Shown: positions 7,267 through 16,755, counted from the stretch's first letter. The stretch: DNA of 64,000 bases from Cyclobacterium plantarum (GCF_011290685.1 NZ_JAANYN010000009.1:1-64000), one strand, 5' to 3'. Notes: generated by a model from the sequence alone, not told the origin. Made by a program: numbers and translations.

Positions 7267-9345
7267 TTATTCCAACCAGATAAATTGAGTGAAAGCACCA
7301 TTGGCCGCTATGTCCCAAACTTCTACCCTGACCCAGGATCTTCCCCGGAGGTCAATGGGGAATTCAAACTGCTGACTTCCGAATGAGTGGGTTGCCTTCA
7401 TGCTGATTTTTTTCCGGTACACCCTTTCCCCGTCCCCTGAGATGACCTCAACAAAATTAAGCGGAAATGTCCAGCTTAGATTCAGGTTCAGGTTTACATC
7501 AGCAGGGTCTTCCAATACCAAAACCTCCCCGGACCTTTTCCCATTTATGGTAAAATCCGGGATCAAAACTTCTCCGGTGGTTACAAAAAATTCACCCTTC
7601 TCCATTGCATCCAGGACCGGTTGCCAACCATCTTCAAATTTTGGCAGCTTATTCATGCGCAGGTAATTGATATTCATGTGTCCATATATTTCATATTCAG
7701 GCTCCAGTTTAAAAAGATCCGCTTCTCCTATGGCATATTTCTTATGGCCCCAATTGGCCATGTCATCCATCAAATCCAGGACCCTTTTCCCAATTCTGGG
7801 CTGAGAAAGGTCGGCGGGAATGGCTTTCCATGCGGCACCAAGGAAACGATCGGAATGAAAAAATGCCTCATCCCGGTATTGGTCGGGAAAGCCTGTGGAA
7901 CCTTTGGTACGCGCATGTGCCGTCCAGGCAAGGCCCTTCTCCTCCTCCAGTAACCTGAGCATTTCTTCTTTGTTGCCTACGCGGTATACTTTGCCATATT
8001 CGGGGTCCTCCTCCACAAAAGGCTGACCCTGTTCCCTTGACATGATCCAGTAAACGGGTTTAGGAAAAATGTTCATCCAGTGTCCGCCAAAATGACTATT
8101 GGGTTCTTCTCCCGGTAGCATTAAGAAATCCCCGGAAGAAAGCCTGGCACATTCCTCAAACATGGTGCGAAATTCTGACAACCTTCTGGGGCCATGATCT
8201 CTCGGGTTCCCTGCCAGGTGAAATTCCCCCAGGTGCATGATGTTTACACCCATATCCCGCAAAGCCCTGACATGCCCCGGAATTTCCGGAAGGGGTTTGT
8301 GGGTAAGTACATCATTTACGTGCTCCGTATGAAAATGACTCGCCATGGTTCGGTACCCCGGAAGGGGTTGATATGAATCATCATGAGTATATTTCTTTAC
8401 CTCCTCAAGCACTTGCCCGTCCTTCTCTGCACTCAACAAAAGGAAAAAATTCAATCGCTGTTCTGTACCCGGTGGAGCATTAAACCAGGGCACATGCCGC
8501 CTGTCTCCCATCAAATCCTGCCGTATCCCCAAGCCAAAACCTGGAATCAAATCCCGGTAGCCCTTGCCAAACCAGGTAAATTTAAGGTTGTAGGCGTTGT
8601 CCAGGGGATAGAAATATTGGTGCGGAGGGGGGAAGACAGCCAGGCTTCCGCCTTTACTTTCGCCAATTATTGTCCGGTATTTTACGGCAAGCTCCTTGCT
8701 TTGGCTTGATGAATCTACACTTTTAGCCTGAAGATACCCCTCCGTATTCGACCAGAAAATCTCCTCCCAAACAGGTTCCTGGCTTACCAATCCGGCATCA
8801 TAGATAATGGCCACTGAATCTTTTTTCGTTTGCATCACGGCCGCCAGATTCAAAAGGGGACTTTCTTCATACAAAGTGATTTCCAGCTTACCGGAAAAAT
8901 GATCCGCTGACATTTCAGACAAAATGATTTTTATTCGGCTGCCTTCGTTTTCTACCGTAGCATCAGTTTTTTTAATTTCTACCAAATGCGGGGTGTAGGG
9001 AAGGTAGGCTGTCCGGTCAAAAAAAATGTTCCAGCCACTATCCTTTGTCAGGTCCCTTTTGCCTTCAGTGAGTACAAAGACCGGATCAATTCCCTGGGCA
9101 ATTTCCGTATAATTCCCATCATCGGTGCTTAACTGTATGCTTTTAAATAATGGCTGACCCTCCTCCAGGTTTATTAGGAGTTTTCCCTTCTCCAGGTCAC
9201 CGGTGGGCCAGGTGACCTCCAGTACATTTTCTCTTACGGAGACGGTAGCCTCTCCCTTTTGATCAAAACCGGAAAAGTCAACCTTATTTTGGGCAGAAAG
9301 ATTCAAATTTAAAACAAGCAAACAACCTAAAAAGAAAATTTTCAT
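7267..9345 (-). CDS. Secreted CehA/McbA-type (PHP-like) metallohydrolase
   Basis: A 692-residue exported protein. ATG at 9345 begins a signal peptide (MKIFFLGCLLVLNLNLSAQ); a TTG nine codons upstream is in frame but unlikely. Residues about 25-330 form a beta-rich N-terminal region of unknown type. The C-terminal half carries metal-ligand clusters of the PHP/CehA family: HFHTEH (His337, His339, His342), GEFHLAGN, LLPGEEPNSHFGGHW, WTAHARTKGS, and TGEVLIPDF near the end. Family members hydrolyse phosphoesters or related esters, and the substrate here is unknown. It is convergent with the csg operon and divergent from the cytochrome gene at 9568. Confidence 0.7.
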   Translation of the reverse strand: MKIFFLGCLLVLNLNLSAQNKVDFSGFDQKGEATVSVRENVLEVTWPTGDLEKGKLLINLEEGQPLFKSIQLSTDDGNYTEIAQGIDPVFVLTEGKRDLTKDSGWNIFFDRTAYLPYTPHLVEIKKTDATVENEGSRIKIILSEMSADHFSGKLEITLYEESPLLNLAAVMQTKKDSVAIIYDAGLVSQEPVWEEIFWSNTEGYLQAKSVDSSSQSKELAVKYRTIIGESKGGSLAVFPPPHQYFYPLDNAYNLKFTWFGKGYRDLIPGFGLGIRQDLMGDRRHVPWFNAPPGTEQRLNFFLLLSAEKDGQVLEEVKKYTHDDSYQPLPGYRTMASHFHTEHVNDVLTHKPLPEIPGHVRALRDMGVNIMHLGEFHLAGNPRDHGPRRLSEFRTMFEECARLSSGDFLMLPGEEPNSHFGGHWMNIFPKPVYWIMSREQGQPFVEEDPEYGKVYRVGNKEEMLRLLEEEKGLAWTAHARTKGSTGFPDQYRDEAFFHSDRFLGAAWKAIPADLSQPRIGKRVLDLMDDMANWGHKKYAIGEADLFKLEPEYEIYGHMNINYLRMNKLPKFEDGWQPVLDAMEKGEFFVTTGEVLIPDFTINGKRSGEVLVLEDPADVNLNLNLSWTFPLNFVEVISGDGERVYRKKISMKATHSFGSQQFEFPIDLRGRSWVRVEVWDIAANGAFTQFIWLE

Positions 9346-9567
9346 CTGAATTCCTTTAAAACAAGTGGACAATGGAGCGTATTTTCAATTGGTCCCAGAA
9401 GCTAGGCAATCTCTATTACTTAATCAAAAAAAGTAAGTGATTTTTCTTCCTTCGAAAATTTTGAAGGTTTTTTCATTCCTCCCCAGTCTGCTTTTTCAAA
9501 ATAAAACGGGGGAACGATTTTCTAACAACAAATTAAGACTTTTTTATCTTTTTTATTAGATTTGCAT

Positions 9568-9990
9568 ATGATTTCTCAGAAGTTTGTCTTATTTCCATTA
9601 TTGACCTTATTGCTGGTCTCAGTTTTATTAGTAGGCTGTCAGAAAAACGCTCCTACCCAAGAAGAAAATAAGTCACCGAAAAAAGATTATATCCGAAAAA
9701 TAGAAGGAAAAAGTGAACACATACCAGATGAGGTGGTGGCAAAAGGAGAAGTACTGGTAGCCTATTCCGGATGCGCAGACTGTCACCGGGTGGATACCAA
9801 AGCCAAGGGACCCGCTTTCAGAGATATCGCCCAAAGGTACCCGGTTCAGCCTGCCTATGTGGACATGCTGGCCAGAAAGGTTATTTCAGGCGGTTTTGGC
9901 TCCTGGGGCAATCCCATCATGAGTCCTCATCCCCACCTGAGTATAGAAGATACCCGGACCATGGTGTATTACATCCTGTCTTTGGATTAA
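9568..9990 (+). CDS. Lipoprotein c-type cytochrome
   Basis: A 140-residue periplasmic lipoprotein with lipobox LVGC (Cys24), a Lys/Glu-rich linker and one cytochrome c domain: haem-binding CADCH (residues 69-73), GPAFRDIAQRY, and a probable axial Met118 in NPIMSPHP. The end DTRTMVYYILSLD is the usual C-terminal helix. I chose ATG 9568 over an in-frame TTG at 9562. Likely an electron carrier for a periplasmic dehydrogenase; the large cytochrome-bearing protein at 36011 is of the PVC-type class, but no direct link is shown. Confidence 0.85.
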   Translation: MISQKFVLFPLLTLLLVSVLLVGCQKNAPTQEENKSPKKDYIRKIEGKSEHIPDEVVAKGEVLVAYSGCADCHRVDTKAKGPAFRDIAQRYPVQPAYVDMLARKVISGGFGSWGNPIMSPHPHLSIEDTRTMVYYILSLD

Positions 9991-10379
9991 ATTTACACCA
10001 GGGCATTAACCTGAGATTGATCGATAAACCTTCCTTTGGAATAAATTTCAATTGCTCAAACAATTCTACCAGTGAAAATTCCTATTCAGAAAAAGAAGAT
10101 CGGGTAAAGCCTCCTTTATAAGTGGGTCCGGTGAATTATCAACCAATTATTGAATAGCAATTTTTATTAAATCCCTTTAATTCAGTTGAAACATCCTCCT
10201 GCCTTGGGTTAAAACAAGCCCTATGTAAAGAGGGGTCGCTGGAAATGGAATTCGGTTTGGTGCTTTGGTGATTTGCGGCATCAGGGGATTTTCCATTTGC
10301 CTGGGAAAGGAATGGCTCCTTCCAATCGCAATATTTTATTTTCATATCCCGGTTACATTTTTTTCCGGGAAAACATTTT
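9991..10379. other. Intergenic region, no feature supported
   Basis: A 389-bp gap between the cytochrome gene (+) and the ceramidase-fold gene (-), that is, between two converging ends. Short reading frames occur on both strands but have no domain signature or plausible start context. I saw no convincing terminator hairpin. Confidence 0.5.
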
Positions 10380-11747
10380 TCATTCATTTCCATTAATCAA
10401 TTCCAATAATTTATTTCTCAGGATTTCTTCTGCCTGCCCATCCAAATTACTGATCCGGCAACGCCAGGTTTCGTAGCCACCTCTTTCCAGTTCATGCGCT
10501 GGTGGCACATAGCCCAGATTTCCATTTGCCATACATACCGTAAAGTATGGCTTTCCCTTCAATTCCTGCTTAATCTTTAAGCCCGTTTCAGCAAAAATCT
10601 CCCCTGGCAAAGCCCCAACTCTTCCCTCTCCGATATGAAAAACCTGCACCGGACATTGGGCAATTGAATGAAACTCTGCCAATAATACCTGTTCCCTGGC
10701 ATAAAGGTATGCCCAACCCTCCTGATTGGGTTGCAGATTTTCATAATCGCCCCTGGCTACCATTTCCCTGGCCCTGGCCAGTTCTCTTTCGTTGGGAAGT
10801 CTGCGATTTACCTCCACAACTTTATAGGAGATGCCTAATTCAGGGTGGGTTTCCCATTGCAACGAGGGGATTTGTTCGGTTACTTTACCGGCAAGGTCCG
10901 CACCAATCAGTTTACTTTTGGCAAAATGGACCTTAGGATAATTTTTTTCCTTCAGAAAATCCCAGATATTGACATCCCCACTGGTGCCATTGGTAAGGAT
11001 CCCAACAAAATCTTCATTCGCACCAAGCATCTTTTTCAGTGCCCCACTGAATGTCCCAAAATAATCAGCCGTAATGGTACCGTTTTCCCAATCGCCTACA
11101 TAATGCATGGAATAGTTGGCCAGGATGCTGATCCATTCTCCTTGCACTGTCTGAACAGCCAAAAAAGCCAGTTCAGTGTCCGGACTGGATACCGGCCTGA
11201 TGATCTCCTTTTCAGCTCCAGAAGGATTGGTTTTAACTGCGTCCCGGTCTCCGGTTACGGGATTGATAGGGATATAATTCTCCTGCATCCAAAACCTCCT
11301 GCAAACCGCATGTTCCGGAGCCCTGGCGGAACCAAAAGCCAGGCGGGCGGGCTTTCTTTTTTCCCTGGCCTGGGAGACTGCCTGGGCTATCTTGCCTGGT
11401 ATTTTTCTGCGATATGCAAGGTCTGCCTGTACCAAATGTACTTCTTCCACGGCTCCTGCGGCATGGGTATGCGTACTGCAGACCATGATGCAGGAGGGAT
11501 CCAGGCCCTGCTCCTGCCGGATCTGGGCTTTGGCTTCATCTATTAACTTCTGCCCCATTACACAGATATCTACTACCACAAAGACCAGGGTAGAAACTCC
11601 ATTCTCCAGCCATAAGGCTTTGGCAAAAAGTGGATCATGGATCTCATTGGCATAATGAGTGATAAAATCACCATTGATAATGGTACCCAGTGGGGGTGTG
11701 GTGTCCACTTTGGCTGCTCCGGCCATGAATGATACGTCTGCTTTCAT
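10380..11747 (-). CDS. Neutral/alkaline ceramidase-fold hydrolase without signal peptide
   Basis: A 455-residue protein matching the N-terminal catalytic domain of neutral/alkaline ceramidases: AGAAKVDTTPPLG at the start, zinc ligands in CSTHTHAAG (His93, His95), NYSMHYVGD, and TNGTSGDVN near the nucleophile region. Classic ceramidases split the N-acyl bond of ceramides and are secreted, but no signal peptide is visible here (start MKADVSFMAG), so it may act in the cytoplasm on another N-acyl compound. Met8 (11726) is an alternative start. It is the last gene of operon B, 41 bp after the dipeptidase. The second homologue at 39140 is exported and carries an extra domain. Confidence 0.8.
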   Translation of the reverse strand: MKADVSFMAGAAKVDTTPPLGTIINGDFITHYANEIHDPLFAKALWLENGVSTLVFVVVDICVMGQKLIDEAKAQIRQEQGLDPSCIMVCSTHTHAAGAVEEVHLVQADLAYRRKIPGKIAQAVSQAREKRKPARLAFGSARAPEHAVCRRFWMQENYIPINPVTGDRDAVKTNPSGAEKEIIRPVSSPDTELAFLAVQTVQGEWISILANYSMHYVGDWENGTITADYFGTFSGALKKMLGANEDFVGILTNGTSGDVNIWDFLKEKNYPKVHFAKSKLIGADLAGKVTEQIPSLQWETHPELGISYKVVEVNRRLPNERELARAREMVARGDYENLQPNQEGWAYLYAREQVLLAEFHSIAQCPVQVFHIGEGRVGALPGEIFAETGLKIKQELKGKPYFTVCMANGNLGYVPPAHELERGGYETWRCRISNLDGQAEEILRNKLLELINGNE

Positions 11748-11788
11748 AGGTTGCCTGTTGTTGATTTTAAAATGGCTTTGGCAGGATC

Positions 11789-12874
11789 TTATTCCGGCAG
11801 GGCTTTGCGCAAAAAACGAAGCCAGTTGCCATGGAAAATATGGTCAATATCCTGACTGGAATAGCCTCTTCTATCCAGGATTTCTTCATATTTTTGAAGG
11901 TCTGCGATAGAATTCATGTCCCAGGGTGACTGCTCGGTACCGAAAATTCCATCCAGATCACTTCCTATTCCTATGTGCAGGCAATCACCCGCAAGTTGGC
12001 AAATATGATCCCAGTGGTCTACCAGCTGCTCCAGCCTGATGTCCAGTTGCCAGGGATCGGATATAGTATCAATAAAGCGGATGTCCATGGCCCAGCAATC
12101 CAACATGCCTCCGATTACAGCCCCTCTTTCTACCAGCCGTTTGATCTGTTCATCTGTCAGTTGCCGTTGGTTGGGCACGATTTTTCTTACATTGTGGTGA
12201 CTGGCCCAGACCGGACCATCATAGCTATCCAGGGCCTGATCAAATCCCTGATCCGTCAGGTGGGTGACATCCAGAATCAGCTGGTATTGTCCCATCACCT
12301 TAAGCAGTTCCTTTCCCATGGAAGTAAGATTTCCTTCCGTTTTGGTCCCCGGAGCATACCTGCCGGGACCAAAATGCGACAGCCCCAGGGCCCTCAGGCC
12401 ATAGGCGTGGGCTTTTTCCAGGTAGGAAACATCCACCAGGGAGTCTGCCCCTTCCAGGTTGAGCAGGTAGCCAATGGGCTTGTTCTCATCCGGAAAAGAA
12501 TCGTCTTTCCACAGGTCTACCATTTCGTCCAATGTTACCCGGTTGGTGATTTGTTTCATTTCTCCCAGGGCTTCCATTTCCCGGTACCAGGCCAATTGGG
12601 CCTGGGTCATGGCCCAGGCTTGCTGGGGCGATTTCCACCCTGCAAGGGCTGAATCGGGAGGAGAATACCGGGCCAGTTGGGTGGCCACCACCAAACCAAT
12701 TTTGCCTTTTCTCAATTCAGGCAGGCATACTGTACCCTTGCCCCTGTCGGGTTTGTCCGGCAGATGCATTTCTGCTTTCCGAATTTCAACCAGAGGCATG
12801 CGCAAGTCCCGGTTCCATTCAATGGCGTTCATGGCCAGGTCAAGGTGGGCATCAAAAATCAGCCTTTTTTTCAT
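11789..12874 (-). CDS. Membrane dipeptidase, peptidase family M19
   Basis: A 361-residue protein with the metal-site signatures of renal-dipeptidase-type amidohydrolases: DAHLD (His10, Asp12), LLNLEGADS with the bridging Glu, DVTHLT, ASHHNVR and GIGSDLDG. The start is fixed by an ATGA overlap with the upstream ridA-like gene (ATG 12874-12872 inside its TGA), so the longer reading from 12901 is rejected. M19 enzymes hydrolyse dipeptides, including D-amino-acid-containing ones, and some act on other amides. No signal peptide, so cytoplasmic. In operon B it probably opens an amide bond of the pathway substrate or an intermediate; this is inference. Confidence 0.85.
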   Translation of the reverse strand: MKKRLIFDAHLDLAMNAIEWNRDLRMPLVEIRKAEMHLPDKPDRGKGTVCLPELRKGKIGLVVATQLARYSPPDSALAGWKSPQQAWAMTQAQLAWYREMEALGEMKQITNRVTLDEMVDLWKDDSFPDENKPIGYLLNLEGADSLVDVSYLEKAHAYGLRALGLSHFGPGRYAPGTKTEGNLTSMGKELLKVMGQYQLILDVTHLTDQGFDQALDSYDGPVWASHHNVRKIVPNQRQLTDEQIKRLVERGAVIGGMLDCWAMDIRFIDTISDPWQLDIRLEQLVDHWDHICQLAGDCLHIGIGSDLDGIFGTEQSPWDMNSIADLQKYEEILDRRGYSSQDIDHIFHGNWLRFLRKALPE

Positions 12875-13266
12875 GTACTTTGGGGGATCCTGGCGATACA
12901 ATCAATTTCCACCTTCAAACCTTCTGCCAATACGGATTGCACGGTAATTCTGGCCGGTTTGGTCTCTTGAAAATAACCAGCATACACTTTGTTGTACCTG
13001 TCAAATTCTTTAATGTCCGCCAAATGAACCGTACATTTGACGATTTGGTCCATGCTTCCACCGGCAGCTTCCACAATGGCTTTGATATTTTCCAAAGTTT
13101 GGGTGGTTTCTTCCTCAATAGTTCCCAACCTAAATTTGGAGGTTTCAAAATCCACTGATGCCTGACCGCTGACAAAGAGAAACCCATCTACTAATATCGC
13201 ATCAGAATAAGCACCGGTATCAAAACCCTTGTCTCGTTTTGGATGAATAATTTTTTTCATGGTCAT
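12871..13266 (-). CDS. RidA/YjgF-family enamine/imine deaminase
   Basis: A 131-residue protein with the RidA trimer fold pattern. The residues linked to deaminase activity in RidA are kept: Arg106 (PARITVQ) and Glu120 (KVEIDCIA). RidA proteins hydrolyse reactive 2-aminoacrylate-type enamines/imines made by PLP enzymes. In this regulon a class III aminotransferase and several oxidoreductases could create such intermediates. It lies 25 bp after the SDR gene and overlaps the dipeptidase start by 4 bp. Confidence 0.88.
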   Translation of the reverse strand: MTMKKIIHPKRDKGFDTGAYSDAILVDGFLFVSGQASVDFETSKFRLGTIEEETTQTLENIKAIVEAAGGSMDQIVKCTVHLADIKEFDRYNKVYAGYFQETKPARITVQSVLAEGLKVEIDCIARIPQST

Positions 13267-13291
13267 TTGATTTCACTGTTAAACATAAATT

Positions 13292-14071
13292 TTACCAACC
13301 TGTCCAACCTCCATCCACCACCAGGTTATGTCCCGTAATGAAAGAAGAAATATCAGACAGCAGAAAAGCAACAGGTCCTGATACCTCACTGGCATCGCCT
13401 GTCCTCTGTAAAAAGGTTTTCTTTTCCAGCTTTGCAATAAATTCCGGATGTTTTTTCTTTACCTCCAAATTGGGGAAAGGACCCGGCGAAATACAGTTGA
13501 AGCGGACATTTTGAAGCCCATAGTACATGGCCAGGTATTTGGTCATTTGAATAATGCCTGCCTTTCCCACCCCATATTCTATGGGGTTGGGATTCATGGG
13601 CGCATCATATAATTTGGGGTCAGGAACCACCATTCCATACATGCTGCCAAAAAATACTACGCTTCCGCCCCCATGGGTTGCCATGGCCTTGCCCATTTCT
13701 TTTCCCAAGATAAAATTAGCCGTAAGGCCCGAATGATTTACCGCATCAAATTCTTCACCAGAAAGGTCCTCCATTTTTTTGACCGTAGAAGCATAAGCCA
13801 GGTTGACGAGGCCATCGGGAGGGCCGTGTTTTTTGATTTGTGTAGCAATAAATTCCATAAGGGCACTTTCATTTCCTATATCCAGGGTTTCCGGAACCAT
13901 TTTGTCTGCAAAACCATGTTCTTCGCCCAGCTTAAAGGCTTTACTCTCCAGGTCTGCGCAAATCACCTTTGCACCCAATTCGGTCAGCCGTTTCATTACA
14001 GCTACCCCAAGGTAACCCGCACCGCCTATTACCCATATCCATTTGCCCTTTAATCCGAATTGATCTTTCAT
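13292..14071 (-). CDS. Short-chain dehydrogenase/reductase, catalytically complete
   Basis: A 259-residue classical SDR: cofactor loop GGAGYLG (residues 16-22), catalytic Ser143, Tyr166 and Lys170 (EYGVGKAG), and the closing VVDGGWTGW. The acidic residue after strand 2 (CADLE, Asp40) suggests NAD(H) preference. A stretch of about 20 extra residues before the catalytic Tyr (PDPKLYDAPMNPNP) resembles the subgroup that includes PtmA-type sugar-modifying SDRs; that is my recollection, not a search. It is a close paralogue of the adjacent SDR 20 bp upstream, which lacks the catalytic Lys. Confidence 0.88.
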   Translation of the reverse strand: MKDQFGLKGKWIWVIGGAGYLGVAVMKRLTELGAKVICADLESKAFKLGEEHGFADKMVPETLDIGNESALMEFIATQIKKHGPPDGLVNLAYASTVKKMEDLSGEEFDAVNHSGLTANFILGKEMGKAMATHGGGSVVFFGSMYGMVVPDPKLYDAPMNPNPIEYGVGKAGIIQMTKYLAMYYGLQNVRFNCISPGPFPNLEVKKKHPEFIAKLEKKTFLQRTGDASEVSGPVAFLLSDISSFITGHNLVVDGGWTGW

Positions 14072-14091
14072 CGCAGCTTTTGAATTATTGT

Positions 14092-14868
14092 CTAAGCATT
14101 GAGTCCCCCATCCATCAGGATATTTTCACCATTGATGTAGGCCCCTGCGTCGGAAGCCAATAATACCGCAAGACCTTTGATGTCATCATTGTTGGCCATT
14201 CTGCCCAGAGGTACTTTTTTACAATAATTGTCCAAAAAGGCCTGTGGCTGATGGTTGAACAGCCCTCCCGGGGAAATACAATTGAATCGGATGTTTTTCC
14301 CCGCATGGATTTTAGCCAGGTAACGGCTGAGGTTAATCAGCCCGGCATTGTGGAAGAAATAATCCGGAGGTAAATCACCCATATCCGTACCTTCATAATT
14401 GGAAAGGTCAGGGCCTTTCATCCCCATCATGGAGCTAATGCTGATGACGGATCCGCCACCAGAAGCTATGATGCTTTCGATCATGGTCCGCAGCAAATCC
14501 ACCATACCGGTAGCATTCACCCGCATCGATTCGGCAAACTGCTCCAAAGGGCCATTGTAGCCCTTCATGGGACGGGATACGGCATTGTTTACAAATACAT
14601 CTAACCTCTTGTACTTTTCTTTCAAATCAGCAGCAAATTGCTTTACCGATCCGGGATCAGCCTGATCCAATTCCATGGGCTGTACGTCCAGACCCCTGCT
14701 TTGAAACAGGGCAGCAGTTTTTTCTGCAGATTGCAGGTTTCTGGAGGTGGTAATGACTGTACCCCCAGCTTCCGCCATGCCTTCTACCAGACATTTTCCA
14801 TATAATCCGGATCCTCCCGTAACCACGATTACCTTCCCCTTCAGGTTAAATAAATCCTTTATATGCAT
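14092..14868 (-). CDS. Short-chain dehydrogenase/reductase-like protein lacking the catalytic lysine
   Basis: A 258-residue SDR fold: TGGSGLYG cofactor loop (residues 17-24), VNNA (93-96), Ser145/146, Tyr170, and a C-terminal LMDGGLNA. The catalytic YxxxK motif reads YFFHN, so Lys is replaced by Asn174; the codon (AAT) is clear on the minus strand. Without the lysine, normal SDR proton relay and NAD ribose binding should be impaired. The protein shares the long insert before the Tyr with the neighbouring SDR (13292-14071), so the two may work as a heteromer or this one may bind without catalysing. It starts 1 bp after the stop of the next gene in operon B order, indicating tight coupling. Confidence 0.85.
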   Translation of the reverse strand: MHIKDLFNLKGKVIVVTGGSGLYGKCLVEGMAEAGGTVITTSRNLQSAEKTAALFQSRGLDVQPMELDQADPGSVKQFAADLKEKYKRLDVFVNNAVSRPMKGYNGPLEQFAESMRVNATGMVDLLRTMIESIIASGGGSVISISSMMGMKGPDLSNYEGTDMGDLPPDYFFHNAGLINLSRYLAKIHAGKNIRFNCISPGGLFNHQPQAFLDNYCKKVPLGRMANNDDIKGLAVLLASDAGAYINGENILMDGGLNA

Positions 14869-14869
14869 A

Positions 14870-15799
14870 TTAGTTCAATGAAAATTTTTTTCCTCCATTT
14901 TCAAAACTTTCCTGAGCTCCAATTACCGTTTGAATGATGGCCTTGGTTTTACTGAAATCCAACCTGGATGCGCCGGATTCCACCGAACGGATAAATTCGA
15001 CCAGGTTGTCCCGAAACATGGCATATGAATTTTTTATTTCCACCAGGCGCCATCCATTTGTACCAAAAAAAGAAAGCTGAAAAGTACCGCAAATATCCTG
15101 AAACAGATGGACAGTGGTTTTCAGGCCATTGGCAAATCCAATGACCACAATATCCTTGTCTTTCTCGCCCACGTGCTGTACCCATAATGGGCTGGGATCA
15201 TCCAGGGTGGCAAACAAGGCCTCCAGAAGGTGAACGCCATACTTTTTCCAATCTTTTTTGCCCACAGCTGTGACTAAATGGAGTGGACCCAAAGCCTTGA
15301 TCTCTGTTTTGATCGTCCGGCATTCTTGTGCATAGCGCATGGAAGAACAAGACATCAGGAATTTACCAGATTGATGCTGATCTTTAAAATAGGCCAGATC
15401 TTCCCATGTAAATGCCAGTGGTTTATCAATAAATAGGGGAATACCAGCTTCCAAAAAGGGTTTGGCCATGTACACATGGTTTTCGGGGTCATCCCTGGCC
15501 AGGATTACTGCATCTATCTCTCCTATCATGGATTCCATTTGCTCTACCACATGGGAAATACCCGAATGCCTGGCAATATCCGTACTGATCTTCAGGTCCT
15601 GGGTCCAAACATGACTTACCCTTGCTCCCGGAATGCCCAGGGTATCCTGATTGGCCTGAAGGTAGTCTCCAACTGCAGGATAGCCAGCCTCCGTAATGCG
15701 CTCCCGGTCAAACTCCCCATTAATTATGGCAGACCAGGAATATGGATGCGCATTCCCTGGGCTCATGCCGATCATTCCAATATTCAACATAGTGATCAT
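14870..15799 (-). CDS. Gfo/Idh/MocA-family oxidoreductase
   Basis: A 309-residue NAD(P)-dependent sugar-type dehydrogenase homologue. The N-terminal Rossmann loop is atypical (GMIGMSPGNAHPYSW) but the family lysine signature is present as IDKP (Lys126), equivalent to EKP. DAVILARDDPENHVYMA matches the usual cofactor-side helix. The C-terminal half is short compared with the usual 330-380 residues. Family members oxidise or reduce sugars, inositols and related polyols. Operon B gene 3, 5 bp after the aldo/keto reductase. ATG 15799 chosen; Met4 at 15790 is possible. Confidence 0.8.
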   Translation of the reverse strand: MITMLNIGMIGMSPGNAHPYSWSAIINGEFDRERITEAGYPAVGDYLQANQDTLGIPGARVSHVWTQDLKISTDIARHSGISHVVEQMESMIGEIDAVILARDDPENHVYMAKPFLEAGIPLFIDKPLAFTWEDLAYFKDQHQSGKFLMSCSSMRYAQECRTIKTEIKALGPLHLVTAVGKKDWKKYGVHLLEALFATLDDPSPLWVQHVGEKDKDIVVIGFANGLKTTVHLFQDICGTFQLSFFGTNGWRLVEIKNSYAMFRDNLVEFIRSVESGASRLDFSKTKAIIQTVIGAQESFENGGKKFSLN

Positions 15800-15804
15800 T
15801 TAAT

Positions 15805-16755
15805 TTATTCCAACCAACCCATACGGTCCCAATAGGGAATATCAATAAATTCCGGATCGGGAAAAGGTATCGCCCCTTCGAGCAAAGACGCTGCAATCAA
15901 CTCCATATCAGCCGTTTCCACTGCCCTATCCAGGTATTCCTGTTTGTCAATGCCGACCAATACAGCGGCAAACTGTGGCTGAGCCAGCACAAAGCGAGTG
16001 GCATATTCCGGAAGTTCCATGTGGTGACTTGCAGCCAGATTCCTGTATTTGGAAATATGCCTTTCTATTTCGGCAAGTGGAGCTTGCATATGAACGCCCC
16101 GTCGAGTCAACATGCCACGCAACAGGACTGACCTGGCCACCAGCCCAACTCCCTGATCCCCTGCCAATCCAAAAACTGCAGATTGCCTTTGGTCCAGCAA
16201 GTTGAAGGGCAACTGCACTACCTGCCAGATTCCAGACCGGATGGCCCTCTCGGATTCGGAAACCGAATAGGTAGATGCTCCAATGCTCCTTGCCCATCCT
16301 TTCTTTTGAATATCCTGGAATACCCGGCAAACGGTTTCGTGCTGCAGGATTTCCAAATCGGCCTGGTGCAACATCCATACATCCAGGTAATCCGTACGCA
16401 GGGCCTTCAGGCTTTCCTCCAGGGATTGGTAGATCAAAACAGCCAATTGCTCCGGATCAGGCAGCCGCCCTGAAGCGTCCCGCAGGTGCCGGCACTTGGA
16501 ACAAAGCACTACCTCTCCCCTGATTCCCCGGAAGGCCTCTCCCATCAGTTCCTCACTCTTTCCATACATCCTGGCCGTATCAAAAAAATTGATACCCTGA
16601 TCCAAGGCATTTCTCAGCAAATGTACGGCCTCGTTTTCGTTCAACATTTCCTGTTCATTACGGATGCCTGGTCCATAAGGTAAGCCAATTTCCACTCCGC
16701 CAAATGCTATTTCGGAAACTGAGATACCGGTATTTCCAAGTAGGTTGTATCTCAT
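15805..16755 (-). CDS. Aldo/keto reductase
   Basis: A 316-residue TIM-barrel oxidoreductase with the complete catalytic tetrad: Asp59 and Tyr64 (FFDTARMYG), Lys87 (LCSKC), His130 (WMLHQ). GQPF-type and family end motifs are in place. The closest general type is the L-fucose/D-arabinose dehydrogenase or general stress AKR group. It overlaps the upstream aldolase gene by 4 bp (ATGA), which shows translational coupling in operon B. The substrate is unknown; an aldehyde or keto-sugar from the neighbouring aldolase is a reasonable guess. Confidence 0.88.
   Translation of the reverse strand: MRYNLLGNTGISVSEIAFGGVEIGLPYGPGIRNEQEMLNENEAVHLLRNALDQGINFFDTARMYGKSEELMGEAFRGIRGEVVLCSKCRHLRDASGRLPDPEQLAVLIYQSLEESLKALRTDYLDVWMLHQADLEILQHETVCRVFQDIQKKGWARSIGASTYSVSESERAIRSGIWQVVQLPFNLLDQRQSAVFGLAGDQGVGLVARSVLLRGMLTRRGVHMQAPLAEIERHISKYRNLAASHHMELPEYATRFVLAQPQFAAVLVGIDKQEYLDRAVETADMELIAASLLEGAIPFPDPEFIDIPYWDRMGWLE

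Noticed and set aside
9416-9436. TTACTT and AAGTAA inverted repeat upstream of the CehA-type gene
   Set aside because: Resembles one operator half-site but the second half-site is inverted and the rest of the 39-nt block is missing.
9557-9564. TAGATTTG, an exact -7 box just before the cytochrome gene
   Set aside because: It ends 3 nt before the ATG at 9568, so transcription would start inside the gene.
10845-11546. 233-codon + strand frame antisense to the ceramidase-fold gene
   Set aside because: Entirely inside a gene with clear zinc motifs; no leader or domain.
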